Assembly: GCA_024636955.1 (NCBI GenBank)
Contig: JAGXGB010000029.1
Span: 16,015-80,014 of the forward strand
Reading direction: 5' to 3'
DNA: 64,000 nt
Origin: Bacteroidales bacterium
Lineage (GTDB): Bacteria > Bacteroidota > Bacteroidia > Bacteroidales > Lentimicrobiaceae
Part shown: positions 15,404 through 24,422 of the stretch, piece by piece
Position numbering within the stretch: position 1 is the stretch's first letter
Layout: every line of letters starts with the position of its first letter
The notes under the pieces: generated by a model
Told to the model about the DNA's origin: nothing
Databases searched by the model: none
Seen by the model: only the letters and a program-made list of their open reading frames with translations
Translations under genes and position numbers: made by a program

Positions 15404-16756
15404 CTATTTAAGTCTTTCTCTTAATTCTTCGGTTTGTTTTTCAAATCCTGGTTTTCCAAGTAATGCAAACATATTCTTTTTATATGCTTCAACACCCGGC
15501 TGATCAAAAGGATTTACGTCAAGTACATATCCTGAAAGTGCGCATGAGAACTCGTAGAAATATACTAATTGACCAAGTGTGTACTCATTTATTTCAGGTA
15601 GGCTGATGATAATATTTGGCACCCCTCCGTCAATATGTGCAAGTAACGTTCCACGTTCAGCCTCACGGTTTACCGCACTTATGCGCTTTCCGGCAATGAA
15701 GTTTAATCCGTCAGCATCGTCCTCTTCTAAAGGAACTGTTATATTCTTTTGTGGCTGTTCTATACTTAATACTGTCTCAAATAAAATGCGCAACCCTTCC
15801 TGCACGTATTGTCCCATACTATGCAGATCGGTAGTGAATGATACGCCTGCAGGGAAAATGCCTTTGTTTTCTTTTCCTTCGCTTTCGCCGAAGAGCTGCT
15901 TCCACCACTCAGTAAGGTATGTAAGCGATGGTTGATAATTAACCATTACTTCCACAGGTTTTCCTGCCCTGTACAATGCATTGCGAGCTGCAACATACTT
16001 AAAAGCTGGATTATCATCAATAGTCTTTGCAGTAGTAACAAGCTCTTTCATTGCTTTTGCACCTGCAACAAATTGCCTGATATCAAATCCTGCCACAGCA
16101 ATAGGCAACAAACCTACCGGCGTAAGTACAGAGTAGCGTCCTCCCACATCATCAGGTACTACATAAGTTTTATATCCCTCAGCAACAGCCAGACGTTTTA
16201 GGGCACCCTTTGACTGATCAGTTATAGCAATTATCCGCCTTCTGGCTTCTTCCTTACCATATTTATCCTCGAGGTGTTTACGCAGAATCCTAAAGGCAAT
16301 TGCAGGTTCAGTGGTAGTGCCACTCTTTGAAATAATTGTTAATGCGTAATCCCGCTGGTCGAGTATCTTAATAAGATCGGCCATGTAATCTTCCGAAATA
16401 TTGTTCCCGGCATAAACAACTAATGGTTTTCCCCGATGATCTCTTGATAAGAGTGGTGCGAAATTATTTTGAAGAGCTTCTATAATTGCCCTTGCACCGA
16501 GGTATGACCCTCCAATGCCTATTACAACATAGATATCAGCCGCACGAGCTACATAACGGGCATCATTTTCAATACTTTCTATGAGATTAGCATCAACCTC
16601 ATCCGGCAATGTTATCCAGCCAAGGAAGTCATTTCCTTTACCGGTTTTATTAAGTAGTGAACCCTGATGAAGTACTAATTCAGAAGTGAATGCAGCGATT
16701 GTCTTCTCATCGACAAAGTTTTTTAACCCCCGGATATCTACGTTAAGATTGGTCAT
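15404..16756 (-). CDS. pgi: Glucose-6-phosphate isomerase
   Basis: This 450-residue enzyme interconverts glucose 6-phosphate and fructose 6-phosphate in glycolysis. Clear signatures are VVIGIGGSYLGARA near the N terminus, the phosphate loop ISKSGTTTEPA, GGRYSVLTPVGLLPIAVAG, and the late segment YFYEFSCALSGYVLDVNPFDQPGVE with the catalytic region. The length is that of the short Firmicutes/Bacteroidota type. The 355-bp divergent region to the histidine kinase contains a hairpin and a minus-strand promoter element that may belong to its leader. Confidence 0.97.
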   Translation of the reverse strand: MTNLNVDIRGLKNFVDEKTIAAFTSELVLHQGSLLNKTGKGNDFLGWITLPDEVDANLIESIENDARYVARAADIYVVIGIGGSYLGARAIIEALQNNFAPLLSRDHRGKPLVVYAGNNISEDYMADLIKILDQRDYALTIISKSGTTTEPAIAFRILRKHLEDKYGKEEARRRIIAITDQSKGALKRLAVAEGYKTYVVPDDVGGRYSVLTPVGLLPIAVAGFDIRQFVAGAKAMKELVTTAKTIDDNPAFKYVAARNALYRAGKPVEVMVNYQPSLTYLTEWWKQLFGESEGKENKGIFPAGVSFTTDLHSMGQYVQEGLRILFETVLSIEQPQKNITVPLEEDDADGLNFIAGKRISAVNREAERGTLLAHIDGGVPNIIISLPEINEYTLGQLVYFYEFSCALSGYVLDVNPFDQPGVEAYKKNMFALLGKPGFEKQTEELRERLK

Positions 16757-16883
16757 TTTGTTTTGTTGATATTATATATACTGATTTTCCTATAACCTAA
16801 ACCAAGAACAAGTAAGGTAGTTCAACAACTAGTCGTCCTTTAATTCGATTTGTTATAACAAAAGTACATAGAAGGCGTTACAT

Positions 16884-16918
16884 AAAAAAACGAATGCAAC
16901 CCCTTGGAGCTGCATTCG
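16884..16918 (-). terminator. Terminator-like hairpin in the pgi/histidine-kinase divergent region
   Basis: CGAATGCA (16891-16898) pairs with TGCATTCG (16911-16918). The inner bases CC/GG extend the stem. On the minus strand it is followed by seven T residues (16884-16890), and on the plus strand by CCTTTTT. Because the flanking genes diverge, it terminates no annotated gene. It could end a short minus-strand RNA starting near 17000, or attenuate pgi. Confidence 0.7.
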
Positions 16919-17005
16919 CCTTTTTCACACAACAAAACCAATTTATAGTTTCACACACACAACACTATAAAAATCATTTGGTATAGTCAATCACTTTTGA
17001 CCTTA

Positions 17006-17013
17006 CAAAGATA
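17006..17013 (-). promoter_or_regulatory. -7 element (TATCTTTG) reading toward pgi
   Basis: The minus strand reads TATCTTTG. A start near 17000 would give a transcript of about 115 nt ending at the hairpin 16884-16918, or a 240-nt pgi leader. No well-spaced -33 element is visible. Confidence 0.45.
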
Positions 17014-17099
17014 CCCCTGCAACGTAGCTTCACTTGTTAAGCAAATACAACAAACGTTAAAAGATGTTAAGGTTAAGATAATCAATCACCACGTAGGTT

Positions 17100-17107
17100 T
17101 ACCTTTG
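17100..17107 (+). promoter_or_regulatory. -7 element (TACCTTTG) adjacent to the kinase start codon
   Basis: TACCTTTG lies only 5 bp before ATG 17113, so the predicted transcription start falls on or next to the start codon. The histidine kinase mRNA may be leaderless. Confidence 0.5.
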
Positions 17108-17112
17108 TACCT

Positions 17113-18675
17113 ATGAACAGCAGAATGATAGTTTGGATTACCTTAATGGTTAGCATTGCCATAGTAGTACTTATAGGCATTCAAACGTATTGGATCAAGA
17201 ACGCTGTTGAACTCAGGGAAACAAATTTCCAGAGGAGTGTAACAGAGGCTGTTGCCGACTTGATGTCGCGGATTGAAAAAGAAGAAGTTAACCGGCAGAT
17301 CCGAAAGAATATGGAGTACAATTCCTTACTACGCTCTATTGATTCGCTTGATTACCTTATATACCTTGAAACTGGAAGTACTGATCATTTAAACCAAAAT
17401 ACCGGCACTTTTAACTACCAACGCAAACAGCAATGGGATCAGGTGGTTGAAGATAATAAATGGAGCATGGTTAAAAAGTCAGATTCGGTTGAAATGGACT
17501 ATCCTGGAAGTGATTCTACTATTGATACATCCGGCGGTTTAACCGGATATGCAATTCAATTGAATCGCAAAAAGGCATTTCTTCTAAACCAGGTTTTTGA
17601 GGAGATGTTTAACAATCCCTTTACACCTTACATTGAGAATTGGCTTACTGAAGGGAAGCTCGATACATTGTTAGCGGCCTCACTTACTAATAAAGGCATC
17701 AACGCTAAGTACACTTTTGGGGTATATAGCAAATCGCGTAACCTTATGGTTATTGAAAAAGATGCTGAATACAGAGAGTCTTTGGTGCTTGACGGCATGT
17801 ATTACAGGTTATTCCCTGCAAATAATTATGCATCACCCGATTATCTGGTGCTTTATTTTCCTAATCAAACCAGGTATCTTCTTGTACAGATGGGAGGAAT
17901 GTTAACCATCTCAGGGTTGCTAATGCTGGTAATCATTTTCGCTTTCATGACCGTGATAATTGCTATCTTCAGGCAAAAGAAGCTGTCAGAAATGAAGAAT
18001 GATTTCATTAACAATATGACACATGAATTTAAAACACCTATCAGCACTGTATCACTGGCTTGCGAAGTATTGAATGATAAGTCAGTTCCAAAAACTGAAG
18101 AATTCGTGCACTCATACATTGATATAATCAGTGAAGAGAACAAACGCCTTGGAGTAATGGCTGAAAAAATACTTCAAACAGCTATTCTTGAAAAAGGTGA
18201 ACTCAACTTGCGCAAAGAGAAGATCAACTTGCATGAAGTGATTGAAGATGTTGCCCATAAAATAGCCATACAAGTTGAAATACGCGATGGTAGTATTAAT
18301 GCCGTACTTGATGCAGAAAATTCTGAAATTATTGCTGACAAAGTGCACATCACCAATGTGATTAATAATTTGCTTGATAATGCCAATAAATATACTCCAC
18401 GTAAGCCCCTCATTAATATAATTACTCAAAACATTAACGATGGGGTGCAGGTTAGTATCGTGGATAATGGTATAGGTATCAATAAAGCCAATCAGAAAAA
18501 GATATTCGATAAACTATATAGGGTGCCTACCGGTGATGTACATGATGTGAAAGGATTTGGTTTAGGATTAAGTTATGTTAAGTTCATTGTTGAAAAGCAT
18601 GAAGGAAAAGTAAATGTGGAGAGTGAACCCGGCAAAGGCTCAACCTTCAAAATATGGTTGCCACATAAGGCATGA
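17113..18675 (+). CDS. Sensor histidine kinase (RprX-like)
   Basis: This 520-residue inner-membrane kinase has one transmembrane helix at about residues 5-25, a periplasmic sensor of about 230 residues without a recognised domain, and a second helix at about residues 258-286. The HisKA motif is MTHEFKTPIS (His304). The ATPase domain carries NNLLDNANKYTP, VDNGIGI and GFGLGLSYVK. It is 17 bp upstream of its OmpR-type regulator. The pair resembles RprX/RprY of Bacteroides in size and order. The signal is unknown. Confidence 0.92.
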   Translation: MNSRMIVWITLMVSIAIVVLIGIQTYWIKNAVELRETNFQRSVTEAVADLMSRIEKEEVNRQIRKNMEYNSLLRSIDSLDYLIYLETGSTDHLNQNTGTFNYQRKQQWDQVVEDNKWSMVKKSDSVEMDYPGSDSTIDTSGGLTGYAIQLNRKKAFLLNQVFEEMFNNPFTPYIENWLTEGKLDTLLAASLTNKGINAKYTFGVYSKSRNLMVIEKDAEYRESLVLDGMYYRLFPANNYASPDYLVLYFPNQTRYLLVQMGGMLTISGLLMLVIIFAFMTVIIAIFRQKKLSEMKNDFINNMTHEFKTPISTVSLACEVLNDKSVPKTEEFVHSYIDIISEENKRLGVMAEKILQTAILEKGELNLRKEKINLHEVIEDVAHKIAIQVEIRDGSINAVLDAENSEIIADKVHITNVINNLLDNANKYTPRKPLINIITQNINDGVQVSIVDNGIGINKANQKKIFDKLYRVPTGDVHDVKGFGLGLSYVKFIVEKHEGKVNVESEPGKGSTFKIWLPHKA

Positions 18676-18692
18676 AGCAATAAATTTGTAAA

Positions 18693-19388
18693 ATGGAAAA
18701 TCAAAAAGTAAGAGTATTACTGGCAGAGGATGACCGCAACCTGGGTAACATCCTCAAATCGTATCTTGAAGCAAAGGGTTATTCTACCCGCCTCTGTGTT
18801 AACGGACAGGAAGCTTATGACCAGTTCATACGGGAAAAATACGACTTCTGCATCGTTGATGTTATGATGCCGGTAAAGGACGGATTTACGCTCGCCAGGG
18901 AAATACGACAGCACGACCGGCAAATACCTATACTCTTTCTAACAGCAAAGTCACTGGAAGATGACAAGTTAAAGGGGTTCCAGGCAGGTGCTGATGATTA
19001 TCTTACCAAGCCATTCAGTATGGAGGAACTTCTATTACGCATGGAGGCTATATTAAGGCGCTCAGGCGTAAGCCCTTCAGGCAGCAAAGTATTTAAAATA
19101 GGGGACTTTGACTTTGATTATAATCTCCAGGTACTAAAGATCAATGGAGTTGAACAACGCCTGACATCAAAAGAGAATGAGCTGTTGAGGCTTCTATGTG
19201 AAAACATGAATGAAACACTCGACCGTAGTTTTGCACTCATCAAAATATGGCAGGACGACAGCTACTTCAATGCCCGTAGTATGGATGTGTACATTGCAAA
19301 ACTTCGCAAGTATTTGAAAGATGATACAAATGTTGAGCTAATTAATGTGCACGGCTTAGGATTCAGGCTGGTTATAAAAGGCCAGTAG
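18693..19388 (+). CDS. OmpR-family response regulator (RprY-like)
   Basis: This 231-residue protein has a receiver domain with the acidic pair in AEDDRN, the phospho-acceptor Asp56 in VDVMMP, and the switch Lys in YLTKPFS. A winged-helix OmpR/PhoB DNA-binding domain follows (about residues 130-228, LTSKENELLRLLCEN and the SMDVYIAKLRKYL recognition region). It should be phosphorylated by the kinase encoded directly upstream. The gene ends 3 bp from the stop of the convergent helicase gene. Confidence 0.94.
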   Translation: MENQKVRVLLAEDDRNLGNILKSYLEAKGYSTRLCVNGQEAYDQFIREKYDFCIVDVMMPVKDGFTLAREIRQHDRQIPILFLTAKSLEDDKLKGFQAGADDYLTKPFSMEELLLRMEAILRRSGVSPSGSKVFKIGDFDFDYNLQVLKINGVEQRLTSKENELLRLLCENMNETLDRSFALIKIWQDDSYFNARSMDVYIAKLRKYLKDDTNVELINVHGLGFRLVIKGQ

Positions 19389-19391
19389 AAA

Positions 19392-20633
19392 CTACTTTTT
19401 CTTTTTGAAAGGTTTAGCCTTTTTATTTCTCTTCTCCTCTACTTTCTCAGCTTCATCAATTAAAGAACGCCAATCCTTTGGTCCTTCAATGGATAGATCA
19501 ATTGTTTCAGAGTAATCATTTTTGGTGATCTTCAGCACCTCAATTTCTTTGGTTAGATATGTTTCAATCTCATCAAGCACCGGCTTTTCCTCTTTACTGC
19601 AGAATGAAATGGCGGTTCCTCTTTTTGTCCCACGTCCTGTTCGTCCAACACGATGAACATAATTTTCAGCCTTCTCAGGTAGATCATAGTTGATGACATA
19701 ATCCACGTCAGGTATATCAATTCCACGGGCAGTAACATCAGTAGCTATAAGTATGCTGACATCACCTTTACGGAATGACAATAGGGCTTTTTCTCTTTCT
19801 TTCTGATCCTTATCACCATGCATGGTAACACTGGGTATCTCAACGCGCTGAAGTGCAGCCTGAACTCGCTCTGCACGCACACGGGTTCTTACAAATACCA
19901 GTATTTTACTTCCAGGATGTTCGTTGATCATTCGTTCAAGGAAGAACCGTTTGTCATCCATTTCAATAAAGGTGACGAAATGGTCAATGTTCTTGGAAAC
20001 AGGATCTTTTGGTGATATTTGTATGCGAATAGCCTCTTTTACGAGGGAGTAAGCTAACTTTTTTATCTCATGGTTAATTGTTGCTGAGAAGAAAAGTGTT
20101 TGCCTGTGCTTTGGTAATTTGGTAACCAGGTGCCTAATGTCATGAACAAAGCCTAAGTCAAGCATATGATCAGCTTCATCAAGAATTAGAATTTTGACTT
20201 TATCGGTAGTAATATATCCTTGACTGGTAAGGTCGAACATACGGCCCGGTGTAGCAACAAGAATATCAATCCCCATAGCAAGGCTCTTTATTTGAGGATC
20301 TTGCTCAACACCGCCATATACACATAATGTTTTGATACCACTTCCCTTGCTGATGGTTTCAAATACTTCAGTGATCTGTATGGCAAGTTCTCTTGTAGGA
20401 ACCATTACCATACATCGGATGCCTCCTTCATTTTTATCCTTCAAAAGCAAATTCACCACAGGAATAACGAATGCGGCAGTTTTACCTGTACCAGTTTGCG
20501 CTATAGCAAGCACATCCTCACCTTTCAATATTGGGGGGATAGCCTTAAACTGAATATCAGTAGGCCTGCGAAAACCTATCTCTTCAAGGTTCTTCTTAAT
20601 TACTGGAGCAAAATTCGAATCTTCAAAACGCAT
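19392..20633 (-). CDS. DEAD-box RNA helicase (RhlE-like)
   Basis: This 413-residue protein has all the core motifs: a Q motif with GFRRPTDIQFKAIP, AQTGTGKTA, PTRELAIQ, DEAD in LILDEADHML, the SAT motif (FSATI), VRTRVRAE, TDVTARGIDIPDVDYVINYDLP and HRVGRTGRG. The C-terminal tail is short and Lys-rich (AKPFKKKK), typical of RhlE-type helicases in cold or slow-growing Bacteroidota. It unwinds RNA in ribosome assembly or turnover. The gene starts 12 bp after the amidase stop, so it is probably the third gene of the aminotransferase-amidase operon. Confidence 0.94.
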   Translation of the reverse strand: MRFEDSNFAPVIKKNLEEIGFRRPTDIQFKAIPPILKGEDVLAIAQTGTGKTAAFVIPVVNLLLKDKNEGGIRCMVMVPTRELAIQITEVFETISKGSGIKTLCVYGGVEQDPQIKSLAMGIDILVATPGRMFDLTSQGYITTDKVKILILDEADHMLDLGFVHDIRHLVTKLPKHRQTLFFSATINHEIKKLAYSLVKEAIRIQISPKDPVSKNIDHFVTFIEMDDKRFFLERMINEHPGSKILVFVRTRVRAERVQAALQRVEIPSVTMHGDKDQKEREKALLSFRKGDVSILIATDVTARGIDIPDVDYVINYDLPEKAENYVHRVGRTGRGTKRGTAISFCSKEEKPVLDEIETYLTKEIEVLKITKNDYSETIDLSIEGPKDWRSLIDEAEKVEEKRNKKAKPFKKKK

Positions 20634-20644
20634 AAGGTACCCGG

Positions 20645-21451
20645 TTAATCAATGTTCATAATTGTAAATTCATCCCAATCAAGTGCAACTTTGAATTGCT
20701 CTCTGTAGTGGTTCAAAGGATTGTAGTCAAACATATGTGTAACGGTCTCAGGTTCATTATCACTACAGCCATTTATAACCTTTCCTTTATAATCAATTAT
20801 CACTGAACCTCCCAGATGTGGGATACCTTTACCGTCGTCCCCAATCCTATTAACTCCTATACAAAATGCCTGGTTTTCTATTGCCCGTGCCTGCAAAAGA
20901 GACTGCCATACATATGCACGGCTAGCCGGCCAATTGGCTACATAGATAAGCATGTCATACTCATACATGTCGTTCTTTAAACGATTTTTGCTCCATACGG
21001 GGAACCTCAGGTCGTAACACACCATTGGTCTAATTTTCCATCCTTTTAATTCAACAATGAGCTGTTTTTTACCTTGTGCAAACTTATGATGTTCATTACC
21101 CATGCGGAATAGATGGCGCTTATCATATTGCTCGTATGTTCCATCAGGGCGCATCCATATAAGCCTGTTAAAGAATTCCTCATTTTCTGACACAGCAATA
21201 CTTCCAGTGATAACACAATTCAGTAGTTTGGCAGTTTTTGACATCCATTGCATCACAACTCCATCCATAGTTTCACTTATATTATCAGGGTCAGTTACAA
21301 AACCTGTGGCAAACATCTCGGGAAGAACTACTAAGTCAGTAGGTTGTTCTAACCCGGTAAGTTGATCAGTGAAATACTTAAGGTTAACTTCCTTTTCAGC
21401 CCATGCGAGTGGGGCTTGTACTATAGTAACACTAATAGGTTGAGGGTTCAT
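20645..21451 (-). CDS. Nitrilase-superfamily omega-amidase
   Basis: This 268-residue cytoplasmic amidohydrolase has the catalytic triad of the nitrilase family: Glu45 in VVLPEMFATGF, Lys111 in YDKRHLFR and Cys145 in MVCYDLRFPVW. The sequence is closest in feel to YafV/omega-amidase, which hydrolyses alpha-ketoglutaramate or alpha-ketosuccinamate. It lies just downstream of a methionine/glutamine aminotransferase. Transamination with glutamine yields alpha-ketoglutaramate, so the two genes form a coherent methionine-salvage or glutaminase II pair. Confidence 0.9.
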   Translation of the reverse strand: MNPQPISVTIVQAPLAWAEKEVNLKYFTDQLTGLEQPTDLVVLPEMFATGFVTDPDNISETMDGVVMQWMSKTAKLLNCVITGSIAVSENEEFFNRLIWMRPDGTYEQYDKRHLFRMGNEHHKFAQGKKQLIVELKGWKIRPMVCYDLRFPVWSKNRLKNDMYEYDMLIYVANWPASRAYVWQSLLQARAIENQAFCIGVNRIGDDGKGIPHLGGSVIIDYKGKVINGCSDNEPETVTHMFDYNPLNHYREQFKVALDWDEFTIMNID

Positions 21452-21563
21452 ACGGCTTGGTTTAACTTACGTGTATTCAATAGTTGTTTGACACGTGTTT
21501 CAAATAATGTTTGAAGGTGTGCTTGTGAAGGTTAATTGGTATTCTCTTGGTTTTATAAACAAT

Positions 21564-22721
21564 TTAAATCTTACAAATGATTTCAGCTGCTTTTTCCAAT
21601 GTTTCATTGGTTTTGGCAAAACAGAAGCGAAGCATTTTATTATCAGTTTGATTATGGTAAAATGAAGAAACAGGTACAGATGCAATCCCGTGTTCCTTTG
21701 TAAGCCTGATTGCAAAATCTAATTCCTTCTCTTCACTAATGCTTGAATAGTTCAGCAATTGGAAATAGGTTCCTTTTGCAGGGACTGCTTTAAACCTTGA
21801 AGTTTTAATCAGCTCAAGAAATCTGTCTCGCTTCTCCTGATAAAACTGCCCAAGATGAACATAGTTTTCTTTATTTTTCAGGAATTCAGCTACAGCATAT
21901 TGCACCGGAGTATTCACGGCAAACACTACAAATTGGTGTACCTTGCGAAATTCAGCAGTTAGGTTTGGGGGTGCAAGAACAAAACCACATTTCCATCCGG
22001 TAGCATGAAAGGTCTTGCCGAACGATCCAACCACAATTGAATGAGTTGCCAGTGAAGGGTATTTGCACACACTCTCATGTTTCAGATTGTCAAAAATCAG
22101 ATGCTCATAAACCTCATCACTCATTAAAATAATATCACGATTCTTAATAAGTGTTTCAAGCTTTTTCAGATCAGATGATTTTATTATGCTACCTGTAGGA
22201 TTGTGAGGCGAATTAATAATAATCATCCGTGTATTGCCCGAAATAAGGGATGGCAGAGTTTCCCAGTCGATTGTATATTCGGGTTGACGTAATTGCGCAT
22301 ATTTAACCATACCACCCTGCAATCGAACAGCTGGACCATAACTATCATAAGCCGGTTCAAATATAATTACCTCATCACCCGGGCGGATAAAAGCTTCAAT
22401 TGCAGTAAATAGTGCCTGCGTTGCACCTGCAGTAATTGTGATTTCTGTTTCAGGATGATAGGTAACCTTATAGCGGTCAGAGAACATCTCTGAAATTCGC
22501 TCCCTGAGTATCTGAATTCCGGGCATTGGTGCATATTGATTATTGCCTTTGAGCATATTATCATTCACCAGTTTGATCAACTCTTCACTAATGGTGAAAT
22601 CTGGAAAGCCTTGCGATAGATTAAGGGCATTGTGTTCACGTGCCAATCCGCTCATTATGGCAAAAATACTGGTGCCAGTTGCCGGCAGCTTGGAAATTAT
22701 GTTGCCGTTGAAATTATCCAT
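21564..22721 (-). CDS. Methionine aminotransferase (PLP, class I; YbdL/KAT-like)
   Basis: This 385-residue fold-type-I aminotransferase has LNLSQGFPDF at the substrate site and the PLP segments INSPHNPTG and SDEVYEHLIF. The Schiff-base Lys236 is in VGSFGKTFHATGWKCGF, and the carboxylate-binding Arg is near the C terminus (MLRFCFAK). This matches the YbdL/kynurenine-glutamine transaminase group, which prefers methionine and other hydrophobic or aromatic donors. It is the first gene of a minus-strand operon with omega-amidase and RhlE. Its promoter region contains three phased dyads (22755-22812). Confidence 0.92.
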   Translation of the reverse strand: MDNFNGNIISKLPATGTSIFAIMSGLAREHNALNLSQGFPDFTISEELIKLVNDNMLKGNNQYAPMPGIQILRERISEMFSDRYKVTYHPETEITITAGATQALFTAIEAFIRPGDEVIIFEPAYDSYGPAVRLQGGMVKYAQLRQPEYTIDWETLPSLISGNTRMIIINSPHNPTGSIIKSSDLKKLETLIKNRDIILMSDEVYEHLIFDNLKHESVCKYPSLATHSIVVGSFGKTFHATGWKCGFVLAPPNLTAEFRKVHQFVVFAVNTPVQYAVAEFLKNKENYVHLGQFYQEKRDRFLELIKTSRFKAVPAKGTYFQLLNYSSISEEKELDFAIRLTKEHGIASVPVSSFYHNQTDNKMLRFCFAKTNETLEKAAEIICKI

Positions 22722-22742
22722 TTGGGGTTATTTGATGAAAAG

Positions 22743-22750
22743 CAAAGATA
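22743..22750 (-). promoter_or_regulatory. -7 element (TATCTTTG) of the aminotransferase operon
   Basis: The minus strand reads TATCTTTG, 22 bp before the start codon. The -33 region falls at about 22770, inside the array of dyads at 22755-22812. Confidence 0.65.
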
Positions 22751-22754
22751 AACA

Positions 22755-22812
22755 AGTTTAAGTGAACTCTATATTAGGTTTAATTGAACCCTTCATCAAG
22801 TTTATTTGAACT
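22755..22812. promoter_or_regulatory. Three 14-bp dyad sites at 22-bp spacing (putative operator)
   Basis: AGTTTAAGTGAACT (22755-22768), GGTTTAATTGAACC (22777-22790) and AGTTTATTTGAACT (22799-22812) start exactly 22 bp apart. Each has RGTT...AACY symmetry, with co-varying outer bases (A/T, G/C, A/T). The spacing places them on one face of the helix. The first overlaps the spacer of the minus-strand promoter. The region lies between the aminotransferase gene and pgk, so it may control either or both. Confidence 0.65.
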
Positions 22813-22903
22813 CTCTTTTAGGTAGTCTGTTATAAAGATGCAATCACAAATATGATGTGGTTTTTTCTTATCTTCGTATTCTGAATAACTAATTACATAA
22901 ATT

Positions 22904-24160
22904 ATGAAAAGCATTGATTCTTATGATTTTAGCGGAAAGCGTGCATTAGTCAGGGTTGACTTTAATGTACCATTGAATGAAGGTTTGAAGATCACCGATA
23001 CTACCCGAATAGACTCTACCCTTCCAACAATACGAAAGATACTTGATGGTGGTGGATCAGTTATACTGATGTCGCACCTTGGAAGACCAAAGAAAAACTT
23101 TGAAAACAAATTGTCTCTAAAGCATATAGTGCCCTACCTGACCCAGGTTTTAGGACAAGAAGTGAAGTTTGCAGATGATTGCATGGGTGAGTCAGCAAAG
23201 GAAATGAGTGCAAACCTCAAACCCGGTGAAGTACTTCTGCTCGAAAATCTAAGATATTACGAAGAAGAAGAAGGAAAGCCCCGGCTTGCTGATGATGTAT
23301 CAGAAGAAGATAAGAAAGCAGCAAAAACTGCCGTTAAGGAAAAACAAAAGGAGTTTACCAAACAGCTTGCTTCATATGCCGACTGTTACGTGAATGATGC
23401 ATTTGGCACTGCCCATAGGGCGCATGCTTCCACTGCATTGGTTGCTGCCTATTTCCCAAATGATAAGATGTTTGGGTACTTAATGAATAGTGAAGTTGCC
23501 AGCCTCAATAAAGTATTAAAAGAAGGTAAAAAACCTTTTACAGCAGTGCTTGGGGGCGCAAAAGTATCGGGCAAGATCCAGATCATTAACCATCTTATTG
23601 ATAATGTTGATAACCTGATCATAGGAGGTGGAATGATGTTCACCTTTATTAAAGCCATGGGTGGAAAAATTGGAAATTCATTGGTTGAAGAAGACTTACT
23701 TGAGCTTGCAAAGAACACCATGGAAGGTGCCAATTTACATGGTATTAAACTTATACTTCCAGTTGATGCTATTGCAGCTGATGGCTTTTTCAATGATGCT
23801 AAGACCCAAGTAGTAAAGGCCAATGAAATCCCTGATGGATGGTTAGGCTTAGATATAGGACCTGAATCAGTTAAGCTTTTTGATAAAATCCTTATGGAAT
23901 CAAAAACCATTTTGTGGAACGGTCCTATGGGAGTGTTTGAAATGCCTGCTTTTGCTGAAGGTACTATTCAGTTAGCTCAATCAATTGCCAAAGCAACGGA
24001 AAAAGGCGCTTTCTCCCTTGTTGGAGGCGGTGATTCAGTTGCTGCAGTAAACAAGTTTAATCTGGCAGATAAAATAAGCTATGTGAGTACAGGTGGTGGT
24101 GCTATGCTTGAATTTATAGAAGGAAAGATCCTTCCAGGTGTTGCAGCTATCGAAGAATAA
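22904..24160 (+). CDS. pgk: Phosphoglycerate kinase
   Basis: This 418-residue glycolytic enzyme transfers phosphate from 1,3-bisphosphoglycerate to ADP. Signatures are [16 protein letters not shown] (substrate Asp/Asn), [54 protein letters not shown] and the nucleotide loop [11 protein letters not shown]. An Asp/Glu-Lys-rich insert around residues 125-150 is common in Bacteroidota enzymes. A weak promoter-like TATCTTCG lies at about 22869-22876. Confidence 0.98.
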   Translation: MKSIDSYDFSGKRALVRVDFNVPLNEGLKITDTTRIDSTLPTIRKILDGGGSVILMSHLGRPKKNFENKLSLKHIVPYLTQVLGQEVKFADDCMGESAKEMSANLKPGEVLLLENLRYYEEEEGKPRLADDVSEEDKKAAKTAVKEKQKEFTKQLASYADCYVNDAFGTAHRAHASTALVAAYFPNDKMFGYLMNSEVASLNKVLKEGKKPFTAVLGGAKVSGKIQIINHLIDNVDNLIIGGGMMFTFIKAMGGKIGNSLVEEDLLELAKNTMEGANLHGIKLILPVDAIAADGFFNDAKTQVVKANEIPDGWLGLDIGPESVKLFDKILMESKTILWNGPMGVFEMPAFAEGTIQLAQSIAKATEKGAFSLVGGGDSVAAVNKFNLADKISYVSTGGGAMLEFIEGKILPGVAAIEE

Positions 24161-24180
24161 AATCTTAACATTCTTTGCAA

Positions 24181-24292
24181 AAGCTGATGTAAATAGTGAA
24201 AGCTATAAGCATCAGCTTATTTTTATTCTAATGCATTGGTACGACAAAAGTATATGTAAATAGTGAAAGCTTCGTTCATCAGCTTATTTTTA
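24181..24292. repeat. 67-bp tandem duplication with terminator-like hairpin
   Basis: ATGTAAATAGTGAAAGCT occurs at 24187-24204 and 24254-24271. CATCAGCTTATTTTTA occurs at 24210-24225 and 24277-24292. Both pairs have the same 67-bp offset. In the first copy AAGCTGATG (24181-24189) pairs with CATCAGCTT (24210-24218) before ATTTTTA, a plausible terminator for pgk. The second copy has lost the left arm. The region lies between the convergent pgk and ispG genes. Confidence 0.75.
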
Positions 24293-24422
24293 ACTTATGC
24301 AAAATGATGCGTTGGCATTTAATAACAAGTGTAATGATAAGACAAAACTACTTTAATAGACTATATATAAATAAAGCGAGAGCTCATAAATTAAAGTACT
24401 TCCGATTGTTATCAGTATGCCC

